NCBI GenBank assembly: GCA_035498555.1
Contig: DATKAB010000018.1
Coordinates: forward strand, 1 to 43,068
From: Candidatus Sulfotelmatobacter sp.
GTDB lineage: Bacteria; Eisenbacteria; RBG-16-71-46
DNA: 43,068 bases
Direction: 5' to 3'
Shown here: piece after piece, positions 10,104 to 18,303 of the stretch
How positions within the stretch are numbered: the first letter of the stretch is position 1
Layout: each line of letters opens with the position of its first letter
Program-made: the position numbers and the translations under genes
The notes under the pieces: generated by a model
Databases searched by the model: none
The model's input: the letters and a program-made list of their open reading frames with translations, nothing else
Told to the model about the DNA's origin: nothing

Positions 10104-11403
10104 CGGCGAGCAAGAGCGCCGGAGTGGTCAGCGCGCCGTCGGGACAAGTGAAGAGCAGGTGGGAATCGAATGCCGCCGTGCTCCCCGGCCTGTCGGCCGG
10201 ACGCATTGCCAGGATCGAAGCCCCCTGCGTGACGAGCGCCCAGCCGTCGGGCGTGAGCGTGAGTCCGGCGATCGGGTTGGACAGCGTGGTCGTCGCCAGC
10301 ACGCGACCGGTCGGCGACACCACCGTGAGTCGAGCGCCGTCACGCACCCAGGCCCGATGGTCGAGGCCCACGGCGGGCGGCGTCACGTCGGTCGCGGAAA
10401 GTCCGGGCAGCTCGCAGTCGTAGAGGCGCCGTCCATCGCGCTCGAGTCGCCAGAGGAACGCGCGGGCGCTCTGGCGCCCGATGAGATAGACGACGTCCCG
10501 CTCATCGAGACTCAACGCCAGGGATTCGAATTCGCCCCGCAGCGCGGAGTGAATGCGCAGATCGGGGCCAGCGAAATAGATTGTGTCGTGGCTCGCCACC
10601 ACCAGCCCCTCGCTGCTTCCCGCGATCGCGACCTCGGCGCTCGAGAGCATGAGCTTCGCGATCCGGTCGGTCCGCTCGAGGAGTCCGATCGAGGTCACCG
10701 CCGGCGACTCGCCGATGCGCTGCACTTCGAGTGCCGTGGTCTTGGGGATCCGGCTGCTGTGCGGGTCGGTCACCCGCTCGATGCTGGCGATGGTGAGCGA
10801 GTCGCCGTGGCGGGCGACGTGCGCGCGCTCGAAATCCGCGCCGAAGTAGGGCTCGATGGCGTAGCGGAACGCGCCATCGCCGAGATTCCAGACCTTGATC
10901 GGCCCGGTCGGGTCGGCGGCGACGAAACAGCGCCGGCCGGCATCCATCGTGGCGCCGCCGCGCCCGATCACGCCGCGCGCGATCGAGTGGCCCGCCGTGT
11001 CGAACAACTGCCAGAGCGAGGCGCCGTTCAGCAGCACGCGGTCGCCGGCCGTTGCGATCTCGGTCGGGTAGAGATCCGGAGTGAAATCCGAGGCCCCGAC
11101 GATCTTCCAGTGCCCGGGAGTGAGCGCGATCGATTGGCGGCCGTTGCGGCGCTCGCCGCCGAACGGCCCGATCCACGCGTCGCGTTCCGGATTGGGCGCG
11201 GCGGGCGCCGAGTCGGCGGGCGCGCCGGCGTCGTGGATCGCGGTCGGCGCGAAGCTCAGTTCGTACGCCGGGGCCGAGCGGCTATCGGGATTCGGCGTGG
11301 TCATCACGTGTTCTCCAGTCGTGGCCTTGCAGCTCGCGCTCGGCGCCGCCAGCAGCAGGATCGTGGCGAGGGCCCGGGCGCGAGGGTCACAGGATATCGG
11401 CAT
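10042..11403 (-). CDS. Beta-propeller (PQQ/WD40-like) protein, possibly a lipoprotein
   Basis: 453 residues. The N-terminus MPISCDPRARALATILLLAA is followed by PSASC, so Cys25 could be a lipidated cysteine; the box is weak because position -3 is Ser. From about residue 90 onward the sequence is a series of short beta-strand units with phrases such as DRVLLNGASLWQLFDTAGHS, CFVAADPTGPIKVWNLGDG and GLTLTPDGWALVTQGASIL, typical of a PQQ-enzyme-like or WD40-like propeller of six to eight blades. No catalytic motif is visible. It starts 17 nt inside the metallopeptidase gene and overlaps the next gene, so it is cotranscribed with the cluster. It may be a periplasmic or surface-anchored partner, monitor or immunity-like factor for the exported hydrolases; that role is conjecture. 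Confidence 0.8.
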   Translation of the reverse strand: MPISCDPRARALATILLLAAPSASCKATTGEHVMTTPNPDSRSAPAYELSFAPTAIHDAGAPADSAPAAPNPERDAWIGPFGGERRNGRQSIALTPGHWKIVGASDFTPDLYPTEIATAGDRVLLNGASLWQLFDTAGHSIARGVIGRGGATMDAGRRCFVAADPTGPIKVWNLGDGAFRYAIEPYFGADFERAHVARHGDSLTIASIERVTDPHSSRIPKTTALEVQRIGESPAVTSIGLLERTDRIAKLMLSSAEVAIAGSSEGLVVASHDTIYFAGPDLRIHSALRGEFESLALSLDERDVVYLIGRQSARAFLWRLERDGRRLYDCELPGLSATDVTPPAVGLDHRAWVRDGARLTVVSPTGRVLATTTLSNPIAGLTLTPDGWALVTQGASILAMRPADRPGSTAAFDSHLLFTCPDGALTTPALLLADGRMVVGSSKKLYQLEASLQ

Positions 11404-14400
11404 CGGTCAGCACTTTGCTCGCGACCCGTTTCGCATCAGCCTTGTTGGGTGACGCGTCCGGCGCCACCGAAAAGAATCCCAGAAACTCGGTGAAGAAGTT
11501 CGAGAACTTCGCCAGCTCGTCGAGCCTGAGCTTGAGATGAGTCTTGCCCGCCCCATCCCATGCCGAGACGACCGCCGGCGGTGGCGGTGGCGGGGGCAGC
11601 GGTGGAGGAGGGGGCGGCAGCGGCGCCGCGCCGCGTGCCGGCGCCGGCGCGCGTGGAGCGGGCGCCGGAGGGGGCGGGAGCGGTGGAGGCGGAGGGGGCG
11701 GCGAGATCACCTCGACCCAGAGGTGCACGTCGTGCTTCGCGACCAGGGCCGCCACCGCCGTCGCGTAGGCCGCGACGGTCTGCGCGCTCCCGCTCGGGAG
11801 CTGGTCCTTCAGGTAGTCCGCACTGGAGGCTTCGAGAGTCACCGTGTCGACGATGTAGCGCGGGACGAAGATCAGCGGACACTTTTCGAACTCGAGCGCT
11901 CCAACCTTGCCCTTCGCCACGAACTTTCCGTTGAGCAGGGCGTTCACCTGGTTTTCGAGCTTCGAGAGCACGTCTCGAACCAGACCCATCGTGCCTTCCT
12001 TGCCGGCCGGCGGATCGGCGGCGGTCATGGGCCAGTCGGGATCGGGTGGAACGGACAGGCGCATCTTGATCTGCGAGACGACCAGGCCGTCGGCGGGGCC
12101 GATCACACTCTGGCTGAACGCGTCCTTGCCGAGTGCGTAGAAGTACACCTCGTACTTGCCGCCTCCAGTGTGGGTGCCGATTTTCGCCTTCATCGGCCAG
12201 TAGGTGAAGGTGCGCGTCGGAGTCTTGGTGTCCTTGGTATTGCTGGGGTGCGGGGGCACCTCGTATTCGTAGGCTCCGTGCACGACCTTGTAGTCGCCGC
12301 CGTAGAGTTGGCGCGTCCACTCGGCGACGTGCCAGAAGTGTCGCGCCCGCACAGTTCGGTTGGACATCATGATGCTCTCGGCGTCACGATCGAAGAAGTC
12401 CGTCAGGCAGCTGTTGTTGCGGATCGGACGCTCGTAGTAGGAGCAGAGCGTGGATTTCTCGGAGTATTCGTCGGGCAGGCTGAATCCGTGGCCGGCCTCG
12501 TGCGCGGCGACCAGCGCGCCTGCGCCGCCTCGGCGGGGCTCGATCGTGTGGGCCGACTCGCGCAGCTCGCCCAGCCCGCTGCTCGCCATGAACGATCGGC
12601 CGTTGTTGTCGACGGCGTCGATCCGGAAGTGGCTCTGCGGCTCGGGAAGACTCTGCGCCACCCACCGCACCATCATTTCGAACTTGTCAGCCGGAGTCTT
12701 CCTCACGATCACCGCGGGCCCGGAATTCTGCGCGCCGTCCGGTCCGTTCCAGCGCTTCGGAATGTTGCAGATCGCGGCCTTGATGTAGGCCTTTTCCTTG
12801 GCCGGGTCGCCGGCCATCGCCGAGGGACGGCTGACGCCGGCGAAATTGAAATGAAAGCGGAAGTACTGAAGGCAGATCGCCTTCTCCTTCTCGCCCTCGG
12901 CGTCGCAGCACCGCAGCGCGACCATGTCGAAGCGACCGATGCCTCCAGTTTGAACGCGTGCGCCCGCGGGCGGACTCCAGCTCGCCGTGAAATCGTACGC
13001 GCCGGCGTCGAGCGCCGCGACTCTTTCGACGTACTGCTGCTGATAGCAGGGCTGAATCGCGAAGAAATCCCACTGGGTCGCGGTCGGCGCGCTGGGATGA
13101 AAGATATGGCCGGGTGCCGGCGTCGTCACCGCATCCTTGGTGGCGGATCCGGCGATGAACTGCCAGGTATCGACCCCGGCGAGCGCGCCGGTGGCGTCGA
13201 CCCAGCACACCGCGGCGCGCGCGCCGACCAGCGGGTTGTCCGCGTTGGCGGGCGTGCGCTGGTCGAAGACATCGAACACGCGGCCCTTCGCGAGTACCAG
13301 CCGGGTCCAGTCCGGGTACTCGCAGACCCGGGCGCCCGGAACGTAGGTCGCGGGCGGTTCGCTGAAGTAGGGGAAGTTGCCGTCTTCGTCGGGATTCGCG
13401 ATGCCGCGCCGGTAAAGCCCGGCGGTGCTGAGGTCGGTGCCCTTCGCGAACGTGTGCTTGAAGATCGCGATCCGGTCGTTCGGGTTCGCGGCGTCTTCCG
13501 GAGAGGCGTTGACGATCGCGATCGGTTTGAGCTTGTCGTCCGTCAGCACCAGATCGTCGAACGAGAAGATCAGCGGCTTGTCGAGCGCTCCGGTGAACTT
13601 GCCGTCCCCCAGATCCTCCCAGAGCTTCCCGGGCGAATCGCCCTTCGGCTTCTCGCGAACGAACCAGCCGTTGCTGCGCCACAGGTGCGGCAGGTCGTAG
13701 AAGCGCAGGCGATCGGCGTTCGCGGTGCGCCGGATGGCCGGCTGCTTGTCGAGCAGCGTCAGCGCGCGCTTCTTGTCCTTCGCCGTTTCGATGAAAGTGT
13801 TGGGCTCGACGGTCTTCACCTGGAGCAGGCAGTTCTTGTCGGGCACCTTGAACCGGCGGTCCCCGACCATGGTCAGGATCCACGGGACGCACTGCACCGC
13901 CTTCAAGTCGTCGGCGCCGACGTTCCAGCGCGCCTCCGTGAACGGCGTCTTATCGGCGTCGGAGAGCCGGCGATGGCCTTCGATCAGCAGAGGCGGCGTG
14001 CTCACCTGCTCGTCGCCCTTCAGGAAGCGATCGTAATAAGTGAGTCGTACGAATTGCCACACCGGCTGGAGCACCAGCTTGCGCGGCGTCTTCTCGTCGC
14101 CGAGCTTGTCCGGATCGGTGACGGGGACGGTTTCCTGATTCGTGTCCCAGAACGCCTTGTCTTCGGGATCGAGCTTCCAGGTCGCGCGGTCGAGGGTCAG
14201 CCCCTCGGGCAGCCGGAAGAGCCGCTTCGTGGTCTTGAGCGTCCCCGCCAGGTTCTTCGCCGCGACCACTTCGGTGGGCGCGAGAGCCGCGCCGGCCGGC
14301 TCGACCACCAGATAGACGGGCGTGTCGCTCACGATCTCGAGGGCCAGGGACTCCGCCTTCTTGAGATCGATCGAGAGCGTGACGCGTCCACCGTCGCCGA

Positions 14401-14641
14401 TCGTGGCGTCGACGCGTTTCGGCTTCACTTTCTTCGAATCCTTGGCCCCCGAGAGCGTGCCGCGCACCTTCAGGCCCTTCGGGAAATCGCGCTCCTTCTG
14501 ATCGGGATCAAGGAAACAGAGGCGAAAGTATGCCTTCGGGATCTTCGGCTTGATCGGTTCGGGCTTCGCGTTGTGGCCGGCTGGCCGCCGGCGGATCGCG
14601 ACCTTCGGTCGCTTGGTGGCGACGCCGCCTTCGTCACCCAT
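11387..14641 (-). CDS. Large HEAGH zinc metallopeptidase with polyproline tail
   Basis: 1084 residues. The zinc motif HEAGHGFSLPDEY sits at residues 714-726, giving His714, Glu715 (catalytic), His718 and a possible third ligand Asp724; HExxH followed by LxDEY is seen in M64-like and related metzincin-type peptidases. A little further on ESIMMSNRTVRARHFW could supply the Met-turn. The N-terminal 700 residues contain a beta-rich domain (about 35-165, with VRGTLSGAKDSK) and an unassigned region with several cysteines. Residues 981-1022 are a polyproline tract, then a 62-residue helical tail ends the protein. No signal peptide: the N-terminus is basic (KRPKVAIRRRP). The ATG overlaps the stop of the LysM gene by 8 nt. 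Likely an exported effector acting on target envelopes or proteins; substrate unknown. Confidence 0.85.
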   Translation of the reverse strand: MGDEGGVATKRPKVAIRRRPAGHNAKPEPIKPKIPKAYFRLCFLDPDQKERDFPKGLKVRGTLSGAKDSKKVKPKRVDATIGDGGRVTLSIDLKKAESLALEIVSDTPVYLVVEPAGAALAPTEVVAAKNLAGTLKTTKRLFRLPEGLTLDRATWKLDPEDKAFWDTNQETVPVTDPDKLGDEKTPRKLVLQPVWQFVRLTYYDRFLKGDEQVSTPPLLIEGHRRLSDADKTPFTEARWNVGADDLKAVQCVPWILTMVGDRRFKVPDKNCLLQVKTVEPNTFIETAKDKKRALTLLDKQPAIRRTANADRLRFYDLPHLWRSNGWFVREKPKGDSPGKLWEDLGDGKFTGALDKPLIFSFDDLVLTDDKLKPIAIVNASPEDAANPNDRIAIFKHTFAKGTDLSTAGLYRRGIANPDEDGNFPYFSEPPATYVPGARVCEYPDWTRLVLAKGRVFDVFDQRTPANADNPLVGARAAVCWVDATGALAGVDTWQFIAGSATKDAVTTPAPGHIFHPSAPTATQWDFFAIQPCYQQQYVERVAALDAGAYDFTASWSPPAGARVQTGGIGRFDMVALRCCDAEGEKEKAICLQYFRFHFNFAGVSRPSAMAGDPAKEKAYIKAAICNIPKRWNGPDGAQNSGPAVIVRKTPADKFEMMVRWVAQSLPEPQSHFRIDAVDNNGRSFMASSGLGELRESAHTIEPRRGGAGALVAAHEAGHGFSLPDEYSEKSTLCSYYERPIRNNSCLTDFFDRDAESIMMSNRTVRARHFWHVAEWTRQLYGGDYKVVHGAYEYEVPPHPSNTKDTKTPTRTFTYWPMKAKIGTHTGGGKYEVYFYALGKDAFSQSVIGPADGLVVSQIKMRLSVPPDPDWPMTAADPPAGKEGTMGLVRDVLSKLENQVNALLNGKFVAKGKVGALEFEKCPLIFVPRYIVDTVTLEASSADYLKDQLPSGSAQTVAAYATAVAALVAKHDVHLWVEVISPPPPPPPLPPPPAPAPRAPAPARGAAPLPPPPPPLPPPPPPPAVVSAWDGAGKTHLKLRLDELAKFSNFFTEFLGFFSVAPDASPNKADAKRVASKVLTDADIL
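11576..11701 (-). repeat. Polyproline-coding low-complexity tract
   Basis: Within the metallopeptidase gene a (CCN)n-rich tract encodes two proline runs interrupted by Leu and by an APAPRAPAPA spacer (residues 981-1022). On the plus strand it reads as a G-rich run of GGN units. Such tracts are prone to slippage and need EF-P for translation. Confidence 0.85.
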
Positions 14642-15266
14642 GCTGCATGTCCAGAGCGGCTACGGTCGCCGGGTCGGCCTTGCCGGTCGGATCGATGCCG
14701 CTCGCGGCCTGGAAGGAGCGAAGGGCTTCGGTCAGCGCCTCGCTGTCTTTCCCGTCGAGTTCGCCACTGTAGTAGCCGAGGTTGGCGAGTCGAGACTGGA
14801 CGCCGGTGCGCTCGGTCGACGGATCGAGGTAGCCGATCGCGATCGTGACCTCGACCCGGTCGTCTCCCTCACCCACCTGGAGCTTCGCCTCCTTGGCGTC
14901 GGCGGGCACGAACGCGCTCACGATGCCGTCGGGCGTGGTGGTGCCCTTCACCTGCTTGCCGCCGGCATCCACCGTGAATGGAGCGTCGCCGAACGGCTCG
15001 GTGCCCGACGTGAACACTTGCACCTGAATGTGAGCCGGAATGCCCTTGATCCGGATGACGTGCCGGTTGCCGGTCGCGCCGCGCAGCGAGCGTTCCTGGA
15101 TATCCGGCACCACGACCTTGTCGCCTTCGACCAGTTGGAAGGGATCCTCGCGGAGCGCCTTGAGCTTCGCGTTCCCCGGATGGTTCCACACCGTCTCCCA
15201 GAAGTGACCGTTGGCGGTGGCGATGCTGAGGATGCATTCGCCGGCCTGAACGGTGTGGGTCTTCAC
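14634..15266 (-). CDS. LysM plus peptidoglycan-binding adaptor protein
   Basis: 210 residues, first gene of the six-gene operon. It starts at GTG 15266 with GAAAGG about 8 nt upstream. Residues 2-53 are a LysM domain (HTVQAGECILSIATANGHFW, ending VVVPD). A central beta-sandwich unit follows (about 68-128, VQVFTSGTEPFGDAPFTVDA), and a type-1 peptidoglycan-binding domain closes the protein (about 150-207, VQSRLANLGYYSGELDGKDS). This compact LysM, regulatory-like unit and PG-binding architecture without a signal peptide is, from memory, recurrent next to VgrG/PAAR genes of type VI or related injection systems, where it is thought to bridge spike and cargo or bind peptidoglycan. No VgrG, PAAR, Hcp, sheath or baseplate gene is visible here, so the link is by analogy. 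Confidence 0.88.
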   Translation of the reverse strand: MKTHTVQAGECILSIATANGHFWETVWNHPGNAKLKALREDPFQLVEGDKVVVPDIQERSLRGATGNRHVIRIKGIPAHIQVQVFTSGTEPFGDAPFTVDAGGKQVKGTTTPDGIVSAFVPADAKEAKLQVGEGDDRVEVTIAIGYLDPSTERTGVQSRLANLGYYSGELDGKDSEALTEALRSFQAASGIDPTGKADPATVAALDMQHG

Positions 15267-15342
15267 GGCAGACCTTTCGAGGGACGGTCGTCGTCGAGGG
15301 TGGGAACGGCGCTCGGAGTCTAACGCGGACCCCGGGCCCGGT

Positions 15343-15813
15343 CTACGGCCGCTCGAGCCCCCGCGCGACGCCCCGATCACGCACCAGCACCGCGGCGAGA
15401 TGCCCGCCGGCGAACGTCAGCACCAGCATGGTGGCCAGGGTGTGGACCGCGGACAGCGCGGTCGGGTAGCTCGCCGGCGTGGCCCGTGGTTGCGCGCGCC
15501 ACCAGAACCACGCCAGCGCGAGCCCGGTGAGATTGACCGCCGCCATCGACAGCGCCGCGATCAGTCCGAGCACATAGTCGGGGCGCGAGCGCCACGGCGC
15601 CACGCGATGCCAGTGGGTCCACTGGTAGATCGTGTAGACGATCGTGAGCGCGAGTCCACCAACGACGTGGATCGTCACCCCGGGCATGGCGCCGAACGCC
15701 ACGCGGACGAACAGCAGCACCAGTCCGCCGGCCGATTCGAGCGCGAGCAGTGCGGTGAGGCTCAGCAGCAGCGGTGCGCGCAGGCGGGCGAGGCGGGCGG
15801 TCGCGATCGGCAC
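15343..15813 (-). CDS. Four-helix membrane protein with haem-type histidines (DUF4405/cytochrome b561-like)
   Basis: 156 residues from a GTG at 15813. There are four hydrophobic segments: about 13-40 (LLLSLTALLALESAGGLVLL), 46-64 (VTIHVVGGLALTIVYTIYQW), 80-104 and 122-148 (VHTLATMLVLTFAGGHLAAV). Histidines lie inside or at the edge of helices (TIHVVGG, WTHWHRV, AVHTL, GGHLA), the usual arrangement for bis-haem cytochrome b-like proteins and for DUF4405. It starts 6 nt after the stop of the preceding membrane gene, so the pair forms an operon. The LysM gene follows in the same direction after 76 nt, so read-through is possible. Haem binding is inferred from the histidine placement. Confidence 0.72.
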   Translation of the reverse strand: MPIATARLARLRAPLLLSLTALLALESAGGLVLLFVRVAFGAMPGVTIHVVGGLALTIVYTIYQWTHWHRVAPWRSRPDYVLGLIAALSMAAVNLTGLALAWFWWRAQPRATPASYPTALSAVHTLATMLVLTFAGGHLAAVLVRDRGVARGLERP

Positions 15814-15819
15814 GGCCGG

Positions 15820-16239
15820 TCAGACGAGATAGCGCAGAACGAAGATCGTCTCGCCCGAGATCACGCTGATCGACCACACGATCAGGAATGCGAGGGTGTG
15901 CGCGCGATGCTCGCGAAACCAGAAGCGGCCGGCCTGCTGATTCACCCAGGCGATCACGCCCAGCACCACGAACCACAGATAGGCGCCGAGCGACAGCATG
16001 CCGTGCAGCGCAAACGCCAGGCGCATGCCGGGGGCGAGCGCCTCGGCGCCGCTGGCGGCGTGCGCGGTGCGATTGGCCATGTACATCACGTTGACCAGCG
16101 CCTCGAACAGCGCCACGGTCAGGAACAGCCCGAGCGGGAAGGTCTTGCGATTCCAGTTCCTTCCCACCACCACCAGCACGGCGGCGGTGACGACCAGCTC
16201 GCTGATCGCGGAAAACAGACTGAAGGGCGGGGCGCGCAT
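15820..16239 (-). CDS. Small four-helix membrane protein, DUF420-like
   Basis: 139 residues. The ATG at 16239 has a very good ribosome site (GAGGAGG about 6 nt upstream). Four hydrophobic segments are visible, and the second half (LHGMLSLGAYLWFVVLGVIA, then FREHRAHTLAFLIVWSISVI, ending FVLRYLV) resembles the DUF420 family, whose members carry His residues at equivalent helix ends and sit near haem-copper oxidase or cytochrome genes. It pairs with the DUF4405-like protein 6 nt downstream; together they could form a small haem-containing electron-transfer or assembly module. No oxidase or other cytochrome genes are visible around it. It is divergent from the histidine kinase gene. Confidence 0.7.
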   Translation of the reverse strand: MRAPPFSLFSAISELVVTAAVLVVVGRNWNRKTFPLGLFLTVALFEALVNVMYMANRTAHAASGAEALAPGMRLAFALHGMLSLGAYLWFVVLGVIAWVNQQAGRFWFREHRAHTLAFLIVWSISVISGETIFVLRYLV

Positions 16240-16326
16240 CGAATCCTCCTCGGAGCGGCCAAGCTAGCGGCAGCCCGCCGCGGCTGTCCACCCGCGGCCG
16301 GCCCCGTGCTGGGGTAGATTGACGGC

Positions 16327-17574
16327 GTGGATCGACAGACCGTCGAACTCTACGCGCTGGTCTTCCAGGCCGGTTTCACCCTGCTCCAGGCGCTGGTGTT
16401 CTGCGGCCTGTGGGTGAGGCAGCATCGCCCGTTCTTCGCCAGCTGGTCGCTGGCGTGGGCGGTCTATGCCCTGCGACTGGCGTTCATCGCCATCTACATC
16501 GCGACGCGCGCGGAAGTGTGGCTGTTCGCTCACGAGGCCGCGACCTGGATGAGCTCGTGGCTGCTGCTGCTGGCGGCGCTCCAGTTCTCGCGCGGGCTTC
16601 GCTGGCGGTGGAACTACGCCTGGCTGGGCGCGCTCTCGATCGCGTGGGCCGCGGTGGCGGTGTTCGGCATTCGCAGCATGGCGGTGGCGGGCTCGACCTC
16701 GGTGGTGATGCTCGCGGCGGTGACGCTCTGGACCGGCTGGGTGTTCTGGCGTCACCAGCGCCAGAGCCGCTCGGGCGGCGCGCTGTTGCTGGCGGTGACG
16801 TTCACGCTCTGGGGACTCCACCGCCTCGACTATCCGCTGCTTCGCCCGCTCGGCAGCGGCGTGCTGTTCGGCGTCTTCATCGACGTGCTGTTCATCGCCA
16901 TGGTCGGGCTCGGCACGCTGTTCCTGGTGCTGAGCGAGGGCCGCCGAGCGCTGGAAGCGCGCACCGGGCAGCTCGAGCAGCTCACGCACCTGCTGCTCAC
17001 CAGCCAGGAGGACGAGCGGCGCCGGATCGCACGCGAGCTGCACGACGAGGCCGGCCAGATCCTCACCGCCGTCAAGATCGAGCTGGATCTCGAGGGGCGC
17101 CGCGAGGCCAGCGACCTGGTGGGTCACGCGCTGAGCCAGGTGCGCAACCTCAGCAATCTGCTGAGACCCACCGTGCTCGACGACCTCGGACTGCTGCCCG
17201 CCCTGCGCGCGCTCACCGACGATTTTTCGAAGCGCGCCCGGGTCGAAGCGACACTCGAATCGCCCGAGACCGTTCCGGCGCTGCCCGCCGAGGCGCAGGT
17301 CGCGATCTACCGGGTGGTGCAGGAGGCGCTCACCAACGTGGCGCGCCATGCCGGCGCGCGGCGCGTGAGCGTTCGGCTCGGCCTCGAGCCGCGCTGCGTG
17401 CGGCTGCGCGTCGAGGACGACGGCGCGGGGCCGGCCGGCGAGATCACGCCCCACCTCGGCCTGCTCGGCATGCGCGAGCGGGTGACGGCGCTGGGAGGGA
17501 CCCTCACGCTCGAACGCGCGCCGGGCGCGGGGTTGCGACTCGAGGCGGTGATTCCGCTCGGGGCGGCGGCGTGA
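16327..17574 (+). CDS. Membrane sensor histidine kinase, NarL-partner (HisKA_3) type
   Basis: 415 residues from a GTG. The first ~200 residues are about seven transmembrane helices with short loops (for example FFASWSLAWAVYALRLAFIA, VLFGVFIDVLFIAMVGLGTL), so the sensory part is in the membrane with no periplasmic domain. The dimerisation/phosphoacceptor box DERRRIARELHDEAGQ places the phosphorylated His at residue 239. The HATPase_c part follows (LSNLLRPTVLDDLGLLPALR, VQEALTNVARHAGA, then HLGLLGMRERV). This is the DegS/NarX/UhpB kinase class. The stop overlaps the start of the response regulator (GTGA). A -10-like TAGATT ends 6 nt before the GTG, which would give a leaderless or nearly leaderless transcript. 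The ligand is unknown; the downstream TonB receptor suggests a nutrient or metal signal. Confidence 0.93.
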   Translation: MDRQTVELYALVFQAGFTLLQALVFCGLWVRQHRPFFASWSLAWAVYALRLAFIAIYIATRAEVWLFAHEAATWMSSWLLLLAALQFSRGLRWRWNYAWLGALSIAWAAVAVFGIRSMAVAGSTSVVMLAAVTLWTGWVFWRHQRQSRSGGALLLAVTFTLWGLHRLDYPLLRPLGSGVLFGVFIDVLFIAMVGLGTLFLVLSEGRRALEARTGQLEQLTHLLLTSQEDERRRIARELHDEAGQILTAVKIELDLEGRREASDLVGHALSQVRNLSNLLRPTVLDDLGLLPALRALTDDFSKRARVEATLESPETVPALPAEAQVAIYRVVQEALTNVARHAGARRVSVRLGLEPRCVRLRVEDDGAGPAGEITPHLGLLGMRERVTALGGTLTLERAPGAGLRLEAVIPLGAAA

Positions 17575-18224
17575 ACGCGAGCTCGGAGACGCGGCTGTTG
17601 CTCGCCGACGACCACACGCTGGTGCGCGCCGGCGTGCGGCGCATCCTCGAAGCGCACCCCGGTTTCCGCGTGGTCGGCGAGGTGTCCGATGGCGCCGCCG
17701 CGCTCGCGGCGCTGGGCGACCGCCCGGTGGACGTGCTGATCCTCGATCTCACCATGCCCGGGCTCGATGGCTTCGAGGTGCTGCGTCGCGCGCGCGGTGT
17801 CGCGCCCAAGGTGCGCATCCTGGTGCTCAGCATGCACGCCGACCCGGAGTACGTGGCGCGCGCGGTGCGTGAAGGCGCCGACGGCTACCTCCTCAAGGAC
17901 TCCGCAGTCCAGGATCTGGTCGCGGCGGTCGAGGCGGTGCGCGCCGGCCGGGCCTACCACTCGCCCGAAGTACAGCGTGAGCTGAGCGAGCTGGTGCGCG
18001 GCGGCGGGAGCGCGAGTCCGCTCGCCGAGCTCACCGAGCGCGAGCGCGAGGTGCTGAAATGCGTAGCGGAGGGGCTCTCCACCAAGGAGACCGCGGCGCG
18101 CTTCGAGATCAGCGCCCGCACCGTCGAAACGCACCGCGCGAACCTGATGCGCAAGCTCGGCGCGCGTTCGGTGGCGCAGCTCGTGCGAATCGCCATCCGC
18201 GCGGGGCTGGTCGGTCCTCCGTAG
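17571..18224 (+). CDS. LuxR/NarL-family response regulator
   Basis: 217 residues starting at the GTG that overlaps the kinase stop by 4 nt. The receiver domain shows the acidic pair Asp13-Asp14 (LLADDHT), the phosphorylated Asp59 (VLILDLTMPGLDG), the conserved Ser in LVLSMHADPEYV and the Lys in GYLLKDS. The C-terminal LuxR-type HTH reads LTEREREVLKCVAEGLSTKE and VETHRANLMRKL. The product is a DNA-binding regulator phosphorylated by the adjoining kinase. Its probable target is the TonB-receptor gene immediately downstream, because two matching inverted repeats (CGTA-N4-TACG) lie at its stop codon and 72 nt further on. The target assignment is inference. Confidence 0.95.
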   Translation: MNASSETRLLLADDHTLVRAGVRRILEAHPGFRVVGEVSDGAAALAALGDRPVDVLILDLTMPGLDGFEVLRRARGVAPKVRILVLSMHADPEYVARAVREGADGYLLKDSAVQDLVAAVEAVRAGRAYHSPEVQRELSELVRGGGSASPLAELTEREREVLKCVAEGLSTKETAARFEISARTVETHRANLMRKLGARSVAQLVRIAIRAGLVGPP

Positions 18225-18231
18225 TTCTACG
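18220..18231. promoter_or_regulatory. Dyad CGTA-N4-TACG, candidate operator 1
   Basis: CGTAGTTCTACG lies across the stop codon of the response-regulator gene, inside a larger perfect stem CTCCGTAG-TT-CTACGGAG (18217-18234). The same 12-bp pattern recurs at 18292. LuxR/NarL-type regulators bind such two-fold symmetric sites. It could instead be a small attenuator hairpin. Confidence 0.45.
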
Positions 18232-18291
18232 GAGCCCGGCTCCGAATTCTTCCCAATACCGAAACCGTTCTCGAGTGGCGATACTGCGAAA

Positions 18292-18303
18292 CGTAGGAGT
18301 ACG
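18292..18303. promoter_or_regulatory. Dyad CGTA-N4-TACG, candidate operator 2
   Basis: CGTAGGAGTACG, with arms extended to ACGTA/TACGT (18291-18304), lies 61 nt before the TonB-receptor ATG and 72 nt downstream of the first copy. The four outer bases of each arm are identical between the two copies while the central four differ, as expected for a protein-binding site. Confidence 0.45.

Noticed and set aside
11544-11768. A glycine-repeat plus-strand frame
   Set aside because: It is the reverse complement of the polyproline codons of the metallopeptidase and not a separate gene.
11537-14848. A 1103-codon open frame on the plus strand opposite the metallopeptidase and LysM genes
   Set aside because: It mirrors the codon bias of the GC-rich minus-strand genes, has Arg/Val/Leu-rich non-protein-like composition and no motif; the minus strand carries clear LysM, PG-binding and HEAGH signatures.
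14634-15266. Calling the LysM gene an eCIS or T6SS structural gene
   Set aside because: No sheath, tube, baseplate, VgrG or PAAR gene is in view; only an adaptor/cargo role by analogy is supportable.
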